DNA from: Mactromeris polynyma | Taxonomy: Eukaryota; Mollusca; Bivalvia; Venerida; Mactridae | Assembly (NCBI GenBank): GCA_032209605.1 | Contig: JASFXZ010000008.1 | Coordinates: forward strand, 4,278,001 to 4,342,000 | Length of the DNA: 64,000 nt | Reading direction: 5' to 3' | Shown here: positions 37,653 to 50,699 of the stretch, in pieces | Layout of the letters: each line of letters opens with the position of its first letter | How positions within the stretch are numbered: position 1 is the stretch's first letter | Translations under genes and position numbers: made by a program | The notes under the pieces: model-generated | Told to the model about the DNA's origin: nothing | Seen by the model: only the letters and a program-made list of their open reading frames with translations | Database searches by the model: none

Positions 37653-40600
37653 ATGTGGAAAAGTTTGTTTACGCTGTTTGTCATGTGCCTTGCATGTCAC
37701 AGTGCTGTGAAGGGCCAAATCAACAGTGTACCAGGAGCTGGCCAAACATATTGTTAGTATTTGGTTTGGTATTTAGGTTTAATTTAAGTCCTATCCAAAT
37801 AAATCTCATTGTTTGATAATTATTTTAGATTTCACAAATGAATTTCTTAGTAATTTGGAGAATTTATGTGTAAGCTTTAGGTGTTATAAAACAACAGAGA
37901 GATGTTGTATTATATGTATCCTTAAACCTCTCTGTGCCTACCCAGATATTTGACCTACTCTTGTACAGGTACACTGCTAAGGCAGTCTTACTAGCAACCC
38001 CAGCTGGGTTTTTTTCAAATATACTGAATCTAATATTTATTGCTAAAATCAGAAAGACTCTTACTGTTAATAAAATCGTGGAACTTTGATTGTTGTTTTA
38101 AATACCCACACTTTTGTGGTCTCTCATCTCATGCATGAAAAACACAATATAAGGGATAGTATGTTGTTGGTTCATATAAAAAAACGGCTACCTCGGCATA
38201 GAGTTGTTGGTTCATCAAAACATGGCTACCTCGGCATAGAGTTGTTGGTTCATCAAAACATGGCTACCTCGGCATAGAGTTGGTCCATCCAAACACGGCT
38301 ACCTCGGTATAGAGTTGGTCCATCCAAACATGGCTACCTTGGCATATAGTTGGTTCATCCAAACACGGCTACCTCGGCATAGAGTTGGTTCATCCAAACA
38401 TGGCTACCTCGGCATAGAGTTGGTTCATCCAAACACGGCTACCTCGGTATAGATTTGGTCCATCCAAACATGGCTACCTTGGCATAGAGTTAAGCCTGGT
38501 GAGCAACCTCTGATGATGGATAAATATTTTAGCTACATTGCTTCTAATATTTTTTCAGCAAAATTGAATCATTAAAACTTTTAAACAGTTTTAAAATAAT
38601 TATCAATGTCATTACAAAAATGATGAAAATGTTTTATAATCAGCTAGTATACAAAGCAATTTTGATTCGGTTTTATCTTTCAGTTTACTTAGACAAATAT
38701 TCTGACTGTGATGGCCGACCGCGAGAGGTTGGAAAATCTACAGTGTTCATCAGTGGTACCAGTACTGATCATCAGGTTAGTGATAACTTCTGTAACATGC
38801 ATTTAATTATCAGTTCCTAAGGATTCGTCAACTTATCTATGGAAAGTGTAAAAACTGTAAAATTCAAAGTCATTCTTTAAAAATTTGTTGTTGAGGAATT
38901 CTTGTCTGTATCTTGTAAGTATTGATGCATTGACCCACAGAGGCAGAATTTAGCATCTATGTGGTGTTTTATGCCTAGGTTGGTGACTTGGGGATTTTGA
39001 AAAGGTCCTGATCCTTGGCATTCTTATAAATCAGCAGTCCAATCGAATTTCTTGGTTAATCAAGTAGAACATTCAGACCTGAGATATATGCAAATGCTTT
39101 GATAGTTTCATTATTGTTACAATTCAATGGCTTGCTTGTTTTGATTTAGATTCGTAAATGTTTTATGTTTGCAGGGTCAGCCAGTGACATCATGTACTAT
39201 AACATTAAATACAGAGAACGTGAGGGAACCTTACAGATTTAAACTACAATTTCTTTCTGTTAGAATTGATGATCCTGGTGTACATTTCTATGTGTATGAT
39301 GGAGAGTTCGCTGGGAAACAACTGGTATGTATGACATATACTGTCAAGTCTGCATTTAGCATTAATCTCTGGAAACAACCACATTTCCTTTGCCCGCTTA
39401 ACACAGGTGGCTGCTGAAAGAATAGTTTATGAATAAGTTTATTATGTGATATTTAGTTGTAGTTTTGCTTTCAAGACAACCCTGAGGTAAACAAGTTCTG
39501 CACTCATATTGTTCTCATTGATCACAGAACACAGTGCAGTACCACTTGACTACTTTCCTGATGATTTGATATGATTGATTTTGTCATTGCATATTCCTAT
39601 ATTCTTACTGATATTACAATTGATCATGAAACAAGTTTAAACAAATAAGATTGATCATTTTCGATGACTTCTCTCAGGGTTTCTAAATAGTATGGATGCT
39701 TAAACTGAGTATTGTTACGAATAAAGAAAGGTCTTGGTGGCCATGATGGGATTCAAACAATTGACATTGAGATCCAAAGTCGGGCACCACAATACCTCAT
39801 TTCCACTAAACTTATTGAAGAACACAATAAATACTTCTTTTGCAGTTTATAAATTTTGAAAAATGACTCCAAATAAAACTGTTATCATGATTTCTGCCAT
39901 ACTGTTAATAAAACAGTGATATTTCTCTCATTTAATAAAGTGGGCATTTAACAAACAACAACAGAAGCCATCCAACCTTGAGTTTGGTTTCTCTACTGGT
40001 CAACTTGTGACGTTTCGTATGACAAGAGGAGAATTAGACAGAAAATTTGACATAAGAGTTGTCGCTACCCCTGTACCATGTAAGTGAATACGTTGTGTTT
40101 CTATCAAATTCTGTTTCCTTTTTTTCATGTTTTTGTATGAGTTTGCTAATCTGAATCTGAATTAATTCATGCTTATTATTGTATTTTCATTCTTTTTGTT
40201 ATACCTGCCCATCTATGCGAAAAAATTTCCGGTCAATAATTCTTGAAAGGGCAGATGGATTCAATTCATATTGGGCACATAAAGACTGGACAATAAAACA
40301 CAGGTCGAGTTTAATTTCGTATACAATCCACCAATTTTATGAGGAGTTAGGTCCCTTTTTCAAGTTTAAAGCCCATAGCATGGCATCAGTGTCATGCAAA
40401 CGTCTAGTTCAAAATATGAAGTTTATAAAGTGAAGTACCAACGCTCACTTATTGTCCTTTGTTACTGTGATTCAACATTTTTTTCTGGAGATGTATTCCT
40501 TTCCTTGAGAATTTGAACTCGACACCTTGCAGATAATTGTATGGTAACTTATTTGACTGTACACTCACTATATTAACCTGAGAATTGGTATGTTGAGGGT

Positions 40601-43600
40601 TATTTTCAGGTGTTTGGTAAGTGTGGAAGATGTACGTATGGTACATTATACATGATATTTCTATTCCATTTTAGCTCAAACAATCCAGTGTAATTATGAA
40701 AACGAGTATGGTTGTGATGAATACGGCTACAACTATCGTCTTCTGGGAACCAAAGAAATTGCAGGAATTATTGCTGGATGTTTTGCCCTTGTTTTCGTCA
40801 TCGTCGTTGTTGTTGTCGTGTGCTGCTACAGAAAACAGAAGGGTGTGAGTCGGAAATGGAAGGAACAGAAATTAGGTCACGTAAATACTGCTGCAAGTTT
40901 ACATAGTTTAAATGGAAGAGTTTCCCATGGCAACGGGCCTGGTAGTACAAAACCATGGACCTCAGAAAGCTCAAAAAATGGGTTTGCAAGTATACGTAGG
41001 TCACCGAATCTACCTAGAGCCAAGATAGCTAGATCTCAACGGCACAATGGCAGTGATTCTAGTTCATTTATGGATAGTAAGTGTTTCATGTTGAAATAGT
41101 CATTTTGTGTTTTATACCTTTTTTGATATTTTTCACCCTGAATTCCAAGTAGAGTAGTTTTAAATGACGTTTGAAAAGTGGCCTAGAGTGTGATATAACT
41201 GGCTTGTGTTGTCAGGGTATGGCCAAATTCTGTACTTTCAGGGGTCTAGACATCCACTAGCCCGACTTCCTGGACTAGTCTAATTGCAAATTCGGGCTAC
41301 CAACAATTAAGTTGGATGTATAGTTCGGGACAAGTCTGTTGTGCATGCCTACTTAATTGTTAATCTGTACCCTATTTTATGCTTGTACAATTAGCCTCCC
41401 ATGTCAGACAAGTCAAAATTACTATGTACACTAGTCCGGAACAACTAAGTCTATAGATAATTTCTAGAGCCCTGACTTTTTTGAAATCTTGAGTATAAAT
41501 TAGGATCAAACTGCAACATCTGACTTGTCTAAGTTGTACGTACCAGGTTGCTGAATGGCTCGTTTTCAAATGTCATTGTATCTTATATGTAACTACTTTT
41601 ATTGTAAGTAGAATATATGAAATTTTAACTTAAACTTATGTTCATTGCACTTGTCTTAAAACATAAATCACTGAATACAGATTATTGTTGGTTTACTCAA
41701 TTTTCACAGGAATTATCTAAAACGTTACATTTGGAAAATAGAAACTTCTTGATTCACATCAGGCTTTATTAAATTATGTTTTGATGACTTCTTCAGAGAG
41801 AAAATCAGGTATTTAAACAGTTTTATCGTACTTGGCCAGATGCATGCTTCTTGTTAATGCTGTAGTTTGCTGAATGAGTATATTATATCATGTGCATGTT
41901 AATACACATAGAATATTGTGATGGCAATGGCTTACGTAATAGGAGATTGTGGATCTTTTTGTTTGGGTATAGATAATGAAGTGGGGTATCGGTTGTCAAA
42001 TCGTTATGGTCACTAATTTCATATCACCAGCCCCTCGCCACTGTGGAATCAAATCCCACCTTGGGATGTAGAATTTGTATGTGAGGAAGCTATCCATCAG
42101 ACATGAGAAAGTTGTCAAGTGTCCTCCTGGGGTCTGCCTCCACCCTCACATCTGGAGTCTTCACTATATGACCCTAACTGTTAAACAAAACTACTAAATA
42201 AGGAGCTGTTCTAATTTAACCATAATCATCTGTTATTTATTGTGATGTTAATGTCTTTAACTTGTCAGAACATTAAAACTGTGTCCTTTTTAACTTGATT
42301 ATGTTATGGTGTATGTATTTGATTTGATAAAACTAAGACACAAGATGCTGTTTCAACATTGCAACATTACTGAACCAATGATTTGAATTAGTGTTTACAT
42401 ACTACTGATTGTTTTATAGTATCTGAGCTCGTGCATGTGTATCTGAGCTCGTGCAGGTGTATCTGAGCTCGTGCAGGTGTATTGTTGCAGGAGTTTGGTA
42501 TCAGTCATTTCAATGTGCATGTTTAGCATACTAAGTATTACATATAGCCTGGCTGTGATTGATTCAGGAAGATTTGACTTCTATACTGGTGTAGTTTCCT
42601 TTTCAGTAAAATGTTTTGACTTATATGCTGATACTCAGGGGTTCAACAAGGGGCTGAATCTCAAGGCTCATTTTGATAATTTTTGACCAGAACTTACCAT
42701 TTTATGGCCAAATTACCTATAATTTAGAGAAAATTTGATCCTTTGGCCACTATTGTTTAATGAGGTAAAGTTTGCAGAAAAGTTTGCCAGATATCAAATT
42801 TATAATTCAGCACAATGCAATGAACCATCTTATAATGATTAATCTAAATCCTTGGGTCTGTCCATGGGAAAAATTGGTTTCTGAATGATAACTCTTAAAA
42901 GGATGGATGGATTCAGTTCATATATTGGACTTAAAAGTGCTTAGCAGGGGCATCTGTGTTCCATGGACATATCTAGTTCATTTTATTTCCATCAGATTTA
43001 TTATAGTGTATTAAGAATTTCCATTTGAATGATGGTCACAACTGATTGTAGAACATGAAACTTTACTCATAACTATACCACTGGAGTGTGATCTCCAGTT
43101 TATAACCTGAGCTCCTTGCATTATGGAAGTGTTCAATTTTAGGGCATGCATACTATTAACTGATCATTGATGGCTGTTTGCTAATTAATGCCTATTGCAT
43201 TGAGACTATGTGATTGGTATTCTACCGTAATTGTTGATAAATGTGGTATCATGTGCTTTATGAGTTCTGGTGTTTATATTGCTTTGTCTCCAGTTGTACA
43301 TTTGTGTACCAGGAAACGCTATTATTTTTGCTGAATCCTAGTATTCAAGAAAGTTAACAAAGATTTACTTTTCTACTAACACATTTTTGACTACTTGAGC
43401 AAGAACATCTCGCTGTCCGACATGACAGCGTTCTAGGCTGCATACTGTTTCTTCTGATGTACTAGTCACAAACACTTGCAGGCTTGCATCTTTTTATTAC
43501 CTAATATGGGTAAAATGTACTCATGCAGATATGTGCTTGTCTGATTTAGGCTTATTGAGGATAGATGTTTTGGTGTAATTTGCTTAATTGAAGTATGCAA

Positions 43601-45498
43601 ATAGTTTCAAATCAATTAACCACTTAAGTCTGTTATGTATGTTTGTGAATAAATTATATTATTACAGTTTTTGCAATTATGTTAAATTGAATTATGGTTA
43701 AAGAAGTAGTACAAATGTTATCTTTAGAGTTGTGAGTGCATGTATTTTTTCTCTGAGACAAAAAGTACGAAGAGAATTTGGCAACGAGTTCTGGAAATTC
43801 AAGCAACCATTTGGGTAATCTTACCAGGTTACCACACATGTTTAGGGTTTTTAGCTGTATTTCAGACAGTCTGGTATGGCTAGAAGATATCTTAAATGTT
43901 ATCAGATTTCATCTATTAGTCATTTCAAATCTGAACAATAAAATAACAAGATATGAGGACAAAAAGCTTTTTGTTAGTACTTGATCATATGTTGTTAATA
44001 GTAATTACATCTGTTCCTAGATGTCCAGTTAGAAATGTTACAGGATTTGTTAAACAGTCATCCGAACAATCATTCTCTGTGGTAATTTTTTTGAACATCG
44101 TTTTATTTACCAAATATTTTGTAGCATCTTGTGCATATCATAGCAAACTGTGTAAATGACTTTGACCTAAATGACCTTGACCTCTCAGTTTACTCATTAT
44201 TGCTGTATATACTTACAGGTAATGCAAGTTTACCCATGAAAAGACCTCTACCACCGCCACATGTAAACTTACATCCTGGTGCATCTTCTGTGCATAGTGG
44301 TCGGAGACGTCGTGACAGGTATGAAAAATACGAATATGATGATGATCGTTCATCTGACAGATCATACAGCACTGACACTAAAAACTTTAGTGAAAGAAAT
44401 TATAAGCCACCTACATATCGAGAAGCAATGCGGCATGATTCTGAATCATCTGCTGATGAACACACATTTGTTGGAGCAGATGATTCTAGACAACAATCGG
44501 TGTTTGTTGAACGTGTCATTTCTCCTCGCAAGACTGCGAAAACATCGCCTGAAGTGCTTCGTGCAAAGAAAGCTTTACCTCCTCCGGAACAGGACGAGGA
44601 ATATGACTCTATCGAACCTAAAAAGACATCTAAAAAGCCGCAAGTGGTTGACACAGGTGTAGGATCTGATGAGGAAACGGATGAATCTGGTAGTGAGAAT
44701 GAATCAGAGGAGGAAGACGAATCAGAGGAAGAGTCGGAGGCTGAATCAGACAAAAGTGAAACTGAGGACAAACCGGATGCGTTGTATTCAAAACCTAACA
44801 AAGAGAAAGCTAAGCTTCATAATGCCCCCCCGCCTCCACCGGCTCCTCAACCGACAGGTTTTCGTCCCCCACCCAACTCTCATCCACAGCAATTCCAAGG
44901 TCCCCCACAGCCTGGGTACGTACCACCAGGTGTTCATCAGCCACAACCAAGATACGGATATCCAGGTCAACCCCAGTACCCACAAGGTCAGCCTCAGTAT
45001 CAACAAGGTCAACCACAGTACCCACAAGGTCAGCCCCAGTACCCTCAAGGTCAGCCTCAATATCCTCAAGGTCAACCCCAGTACCCACAAGGTCAATCAC
45101 AGTACCCTCAAGGTCAGCCCCAATACCCTCGAGGTCAATATCCCCCTCAACGACAGCCATCTAAACCTAATGCATACCATCAGGCTAATTTTTCAGTGCC
45201 CCTAGATAGTCAAGGTGGACCTATGATGCAACAACCTCCTGCCCAGTCACAGAGACATCGGGAACAACTTCCCAGTCATAAATCAAACAAACCTCAAGGT
45301 CAAATGCCTCCTGGTCAAATTCCTGTGTATTCCTATCTGGTAAATCGAGGCTATCAGCCAGCAGATGGCAGACATTCACCCGTAAGTACATCAACTGGAG
45401 CCAGTAATTTATCAGGTGACAGAAATCTGGTTCATGAAGATTCAGATTTCTCCGCTAACTTGGGAAGTGGTGTAGAACTGATGAAGCGAAAGAACTAA
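37653..45498 (+). CDS. Gene C: full-length CUB-like receptor with long Pro/Gln-rich cytoplasmic tail (712 aa)
   Basis: Six exons: 37653-37752, 38684-38775, 39175-39324, 39965-40079, 40675-41076 and 44219-45498, all GT..AG with consistent phases. Residues 1-20 are a signal peptide. Residues 34-152 are a CUB-like domain with one cysteine pair (Cys42, Cys71) and HFYVYDG at 101-107. The stalk carries CNYENEYGC. Residues 181-204 form the membrane helix, ending CCYRKQK. The tail of about 505 residues has a basic juxtamembrane part, PLPPP near 296-300, a PPTY motif (350-353, WW-domain type), a Ser/Glu-rich acidic run at 437-471, a PPPPPAP stretch and eight GQPQYPQ heptads (536-591). Such a tail suggests binding to WW or SH3 proteins or the cytoskeleton. 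No catalytic domain was seen. Introns 1 and 5 contain repeats. It is the only complete gene of the cluster; extra exons in the 3.1-kb intron 5 cannot be excluded. Confidence 0.8.
38180..38495 (+). repeat. 35-bp minisatellite in intron 1 of gene C
   Basis: About nine units of ggttcatccaaacacggcta + cctcggcatagagtt, some shortened. The sequence is unrelated to the 3' minisatellite, although the period is the same. Confidence 0.85.
41239..41474. mobile_element. 236-bp TIR element, CAGGG(G/C)TCTAGA family
   Basis: Ends caggggtctagacat and ataatttctagagccctg are inverted. ACTTT flanks both sides (41234-41238 and 41475-41479). A second copy of the same family lies at 46210-46565. Confidence 0.75.
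41925..42190 (+). mobile_element. Probable tRNA-derived SINE
   Basis: A tRNA-like head with a B-box-type tgtggaatcaaatcccacct is followed by 'gtgaggaagctatccatcag' and 'gtcctcctggggtctgcctc', which resembles the conserved core of metazoan/bivalve SINEs (family resemblance from memory, not searched). No acceptor stem, so not a tRNA gene. Confidence 0.4.
42419..42482 (+). repeat. 20-bp tandem repeat, three units
   Basis: The unit is gtatctgagctcgtgcaggt, with one base change in the first copy. Confidence 0.85.
44965..45132 (+). repeat. Coding 21-bp repeat in exon 6 of gene C (eight GQPQYPQ heptads)
   Basis: Eight in-frame units of 21 bp; variants are GQPQYQQ, GQSQYPQ and GQPQYPR. Codon-level variation is mostly synonymous (ccc/cct/cca, cag/caa), so the peptide is kept while the DNA drifts. 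Confidence 0.9.
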
Positions 45499-45640
45499 GA
45501 AATTCTCTCACATTCTTCATTTGTCGTTGCTTTACTTTTTTACATGAACAGGGTGATAGTTTCTGCAGGTTTGAAGCTACCTTTACGCATAATACACAGT
45601 TGCATACATGTGGTTAAAAAATAAATTCAAAGTATGCAAT
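45499..45640 (+). other. Probable 3' UTR and polyadenylation signal of gene C
   Basis: AATAAA at 45620-45625, about 120 bp after the stop codon. Longer UTR forms are possible. Confidence 0.45.
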
Positions 45641-48100
45641 GATGTGAAGCATTTGTTTCTACTTTATTGTTAAACATATTACACTTTAAATTGACGCTAT
45701 TGCGTGTGAAAATGCCGCAAGATAGCACCACAAATGTTCTAGAAAACAGAATTTTTCTGAGGGTGAACGCCTCCATACCCTCTACATTACCCTAGCACAC
45801 ACACCTTACAAGCCCTTGCTACACACCTGTTCTGTGTAGTTCCTGTTGTCCAGCATTTATCCTTGGTTAGCAAATCATTGTTTGATTTTGCTCGAATATT
45901 TCCACTGATTACCTTGTTAAAATGAACGACTTGCTTAAGTTCTTGATGGTGTTATTGTTGAATATATTGTTAGTTATACATGTTTATTTGTTTAATTTGT
46001 ACATATATTAGTACTTTATATAACCCTAGTTGTAAAATAGTAGCATTTCTTTTTACGTTCATTTTTACTGAACTTGCAAAGATTATACTTGTATATACTT
46101 CACTCACTTGTACTTTGTACTAAACAATTTCAATCCATATACCTGTAGATCCATGCATGTGTTGAGGGACAGTATTTGTATTTCTGCAATATTTTTTATT
46201 TATCTTGATCAGGGCTCTAGAAATCCACTAGCCTGATGTCCTGGACAAGTTTAATTTGCCGAATCAAGCTACTAACAATCTGAGGTGAACTTAGCACAGG
46301 GCAAGTCTGTTTTAAATGCTATAAAAATTAATGACATCTACAAAATGGAATTAACAACCCATAATAGTTAACTGTATGGTATGCATGGTGTCTCTCCTGT
46401 CAGATCATGATGACATCTATGTTATGTTGATCCTGACCAATTTTCTAATAATGAATGGCCTTGTTTCTATTCTCTAACAACTGGCCTCCTATGTCGGACA
46501 AGTCAAATTTTAATATGTACCCCTGTCTGGGACAAGTGTATTTGAGGAAAATTTCTAGAGCCCTGTTTATTAATAAGAACAAAACTGCACAGCAGCAGTG
46601 TTAGGTGGTTCCACATTATATCATCCCTGATAAATATAGGTGTAATACATTGCTTCAGTAAAATGTGCTGTACATAAAAAATATCTCACTATTTATTAAA
46701 GCTTTATTTGAAGTACAAACATTAGGCCAGTCTTCTTGCATATGCCATGTTTCTTGGAGATTATAAAGACATTCATTTTAAAATGTGTATAGCAGATTTT
46801 ATGTTGATTTTGAAATGGTTTGTGATATTTATTTTACATTCTGATTAGCGTGCATTAGAATATATCTTGCCAAGTTTTTAAGTAACAATATTACTTTTGA
46901 AAAAAAAAAATATAGAAGAAAACAGAACCACAATATTGAGTTTTCGTAAATTATCATGTCAATAATGATCTGAAGTTGTTAATTGATACCTGAAGGCTGT
47001 TATGATAATCCATTTTTAATGCAGTAAACTATTTTGCAGACAGTAATTAAAAGATCAAAGTTTGATTCAATTTGAGTACAAACTTAAGGTCTGTTGTGAA
47101 TCTCTGGTCAGCAACTAACATGAATTGATATTACCACTCCAGACAGTATATGTTCTGCTATGTATAAATAGCGTACGTTTTTCTTTGGTTCTTTTATTAT
47201 ATTGTGTAGACTTTACGTTATGAGTGATCATACAATTTCATCGTTTAAAATGTTTCCTTTCTGGGATTCTCTGAAACTTGTTAATGTAGTTCTGTAACCA
47301 ATAGAAGTTTTTGTACAATTAATTAGGTTAATGACATTTATGATTATATAATATCGTGTTTTATCTTTCTTTGTCTTGCTCTTGAGTAACGAATATCAAT
47401 ACATATTGAATACAGACTTAGTGTGTTGTTGCACTAAATAATAGAATTTGATAATACATGAACTATTATAAACACAGAGTGCTTCATTATTTGAACGATC
47501 TGTCATGATTCACATTTTAAATTATTTATATTTATTACTTAAGTGCTTTACTAAACAAATGTGTACAGAAGGCCATTCTCTCTCAAATGTTATTTTTATA
47601 TACAAAAACAAATAGTCAATTTTAGCACGAAATGCCATGTTAACTCATTTTAATGATGTACATTTTTGGTCCTTTTCGGATATGATTCTCACCATTTCTA
47701 ATATAAAGTGTGTGAATTATAGATATCAAAGTTGATATTTTCTGATGTGATTTTGTATGAAAAGCACTCATGAGACTCAGAAAATATGTTCTAGTATTTT
47801 TTTCAAAGCTCATGTAAATCATATACTGTATGTTGGTTATACAATGTGATGACTCGGTGTTGTGTCAACATGATTTTATCTTAACAAGCTTGATAAGTGG
47901 TTGTATTTTATGCAAACTTGAACACAATCAATTCAACCTTACCTGTAAATCTGAAGCCTGTTATCTTCAGTTTTATGACAAGTTGTGTATGTCAACAACA
48001 TGTACATGTAAATGCATATTCATTTTGGCTTACATATCTTCCTCAGTCTCTGATTGGAAGAACCAATGATGTTACAATTGGTCCTGTGAATAACAGTTGA
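45641..48100. other. Intergenic AT-rich region; no gene seen
   Basis: Contains the TIR element at 46210-46565. The remaining short ORFs show no domain or splice context. Confidence 0.5.
46210..46565. mobile_element. 356-bp TIR element, same family as 41239-41474
   Basis: Ends cagggctctagaaat and atttctagagccctg are exact complements over 15 bases. Internal blocks ('gacaagt' motifs, 'ggcctcctatgtcggacaag') are shared with the 41-kb copy. Flanks ttgat and tttat agree at four of five bases, a decayed target duplication. Confidence 0.75.
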
Positions 48101-48199
48101 AGACTTAAGCAACAGACATATACTTAAAGCCATTAAAAACACTTTTTTGGGGGGCTTACTCAGTTTTTGTTACAAATGAGTAAATCATTCATCACAGAG

Positions 48200-48350
48200 A
48201 AATCAATCTATGACCTGAGTATTCATATTTCATAATTGATTAAGTTTAGGAAATTATGAGAATTAAAATATAATTATTTCTTTATAATGTCACTGTGTCG
48301 ATGTGTACAATTTTTAGTTGCGTTTTCAATGGCGTGGAGTATAACGTAAG
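48200..48350 (+). repeat. Segment homologous to the 3' flank of gene A
   Basis: Aligns with about 6430-6570: attcatatttcat.attga.t, aagttta.gaaattatg, 'aattatttctt', then ttgcgttttmaatggc and agtataa. It shows that the region behind gene C derives from the same ancestral unit as the flank of the ART-like gene. Confidence 0.65.
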
Positions 48351-48491
48351 ATGTCTGAAAGGTTTTGGTCAGGTTTTGGTCAGTTTGTTAGTCATTATTT
48401 ATCACTTGCTTCATTGTTAAGGATGTTCTTAAAGCAATATTATCATACCAAGCACATTCACCATCTCATAGGAGAGATAGATTTAGAAAAC

Positions 48492-48632
48492 AAATGTGAA
48501 GGCATCTCACCTTTATATCTGATGCCCAAATGTGAAGGCATCTCACCTTCATGTCTGATGCCCAAATGTGAAGGCATCTCACCTTTATGTCTGATGCCAA
48601 TGTGAAGGCATCTCACCTTTATGTCTGATGCC
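48492..48632 (+). repeat. 36-bp tandem repeat, four units with internal palindrome
   Basis: The unit begins aaatgtgaaggcatctcacc and ends tctgatgccc. The parts ggcatc..gatgcc are inverted within each unit, so every unit can form a small hairpin. Confidence 0.85.
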
Positions 48633-48639
48633 ATTACTA

Positions 48640-50690
48640 TCTTAGTTGTGATTTTATCATTTTATCATTTTTTATCTATACACATTCCTGTACATGTTGG
48701 TCTTGTACAAAAAAATATTTTTAATAAAATTAGACTTTCATCCACTAGTTGTCCTTATATTTATCAATTATCTTCTAAACATTTTTACTTACTACCTTCA
48801 TACAGCATAAGTGGACACCATTTCAAGACAAAAAGTTTGCACATTAGCAATTTCAGACGTACCACCAGTGGATATATTTGCACATGACCAACATGAGTAT
48901 AATGTTACAATTAAAAGTCAAAGGCTTGAAGTATGTAAAAATATATTTCTGTGAACAGGACCATAATGCTGGCTGATGTTTTCTTAACTGTATTAAATTT
49001 GTGAAATTCTCAGCATAAGTAAAAGTTCAAATTGACCAGGGGCAATATTACAGAAACATTTAAAGTAAAATCTTACCCTTATCCTTAAAATTACATTTTC
49101 CTTAACTGGTTTATTTACCATACGTGCTACTATATGCTCAAATCAAGAGACATAAATGAACAGTATTAATATGTTGTTATCATTACCATTAAAAAGTCTT
49201 AACAGTTTGAATGTGGTTTTGGAATTACATCCATTTAAAGTTTTGAAATTAAGTGAAAATATTTAAGATTCCCTTATGATGCTTCTGTAATATGGGCCCA
49301 TGTTCAGAATAACAACACCATTATACGATCAATCAAAAACTGAGTGTATTAACTCCAAGTTAGAGGTCAGGTTTGAGATGAATCTCAGTTGTGGTATTTC
49401 ATGAAACCATGGCAGACACATTTATACATTTATTTATACATATTTATCCACGGCAAGATGTTTCATCTGTCAAACCGGACACATTTATACATTATTGTTT
49501 CCATCCACGGCAAGATGTTTCATCTGTCAAATCACACAGTGAAGACCTACAAATACGGTATTCATAAACCTACAACAACAGTAATACATAGACATTAGAC
49601 CGAGATAATTATCATCCCTGAGAGCAATTCAATATTGAAGTATTGTCTATAATGAGTACCAGTCCTGTAAAGCCAATTTACTCATATATAGAATTACATC
49701 AAGTAAGAAAGGTTTGACTATAGAGACATTTTGCAACAACATAGTTGTTTTGTTGTTTAAATTAATGTTGCATTAATCATCTGATATATACAGGTTGTAA
49801 ATAGTCTACCCAACTCTGACAAAGTAAATACTTGGAGAATGTTTAATTGGTTGTAAAATTGCTACTGCAATGCATGGATAATTTACAATAAAAGGACAGT
49901 AAGAAATTCAAAATAGGCTTTTGTTTGATACTCTCTCAATATGTATGCAATTTTTGTCATTAAAATAAACAAAACAGTTGTTTGTAAATAACAAACTACG
50001 AAGTTCATGTGATCCAGACATGTTACGGGTGATTCACTGAGCTATGTAGACAATTGAGTCAAACAAATAGTATACTTCAAAACAAACGCAAAGATGCTTT
50101 GTATGAAGATGATGACTTCTTTGTTTCATCTGCGACTCTGAAAAACTCTTAGTTATTTTAATAAGTATGTTCGGGTATTATACTGTATGGATACCTTTTG
50201 CCGCTTCACGCATTCAATTCCTCGCGATTATTGCGGGAGGACCATTCATTATATAACACATATGTAATGCAAATATGAAATGATTTGATTTTATCCCCAA
50301 TTTCGAGGTCAATTCATTTTGCGCTGGATATTTCCTTCAGTGCGCAAAAACCAACAGAAGATCCTACCACAAACCGCACGGTGTCCATGGAGACCACACC
50401 AATGCGTGGTCATATTATTTCATGATAATAAATTGGTCACAGTGAAGAAGGAGCCTTATCATATTGTGATGAGTTACTACGCACATATGACATACCGGGT
50501 GCAGATGAGAACAGATGTCGTACTTATTAAAACTTCCAGTGTGTGGCTAGTCGTAGTTTTTGAAAAATTGACAGTTCCAATCGTACGTCTCTGCTCCGGT
50601 ACACGTGTCAATATACTAGCTCGTACATGGGAGAATCGTAGTACGATACTGATTAATATATGAGATTGGAAGTCACAACATTTTACATCA
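48640..50690. other. Intergenic region; no gene recognised
   Basis: A ~65-bp tandem duplication lies at about 49415-49535 (acacatttatacatt..ccacggcaagatgtttcatc twice). A 114-codon frame at 50319-50663 is in less AT-rich DNA but has no recognisable domain. Confidence 0.45.
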
Positions 50691-50699
50691 ACAGAATAT

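Larger units (their letters stand above)
41077..44218 (+). other. Intron 5 of gene C: two small mobile elements and a mini-repeat
   Basis: Contains the TIR element at 41239-41474, a probable tRNA-derived SINE at about 41925-42190, and a 20-bp triple repeat at 42419-42482. A TCAAGGTCA repeat remnant on the - strand precedes the 3' splice site (cttacag, 44212-44218). ORFs here lack splice support. Confidence 0.6.

Noticed and set aside
43654..44159. Short ORFs before exon 6 of gene C
   Set aside because: Intronic, without splice sites joining them in phase; the acceptor at 44212-44218 explains the true exon start.
44400..45160. Long open frames on the other strand and in other frames of exon 6 of gene C
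   Set aside because: They mirror the acidic run and the GQPQYPQ repeats; the + strand frame with splice support explains the region.
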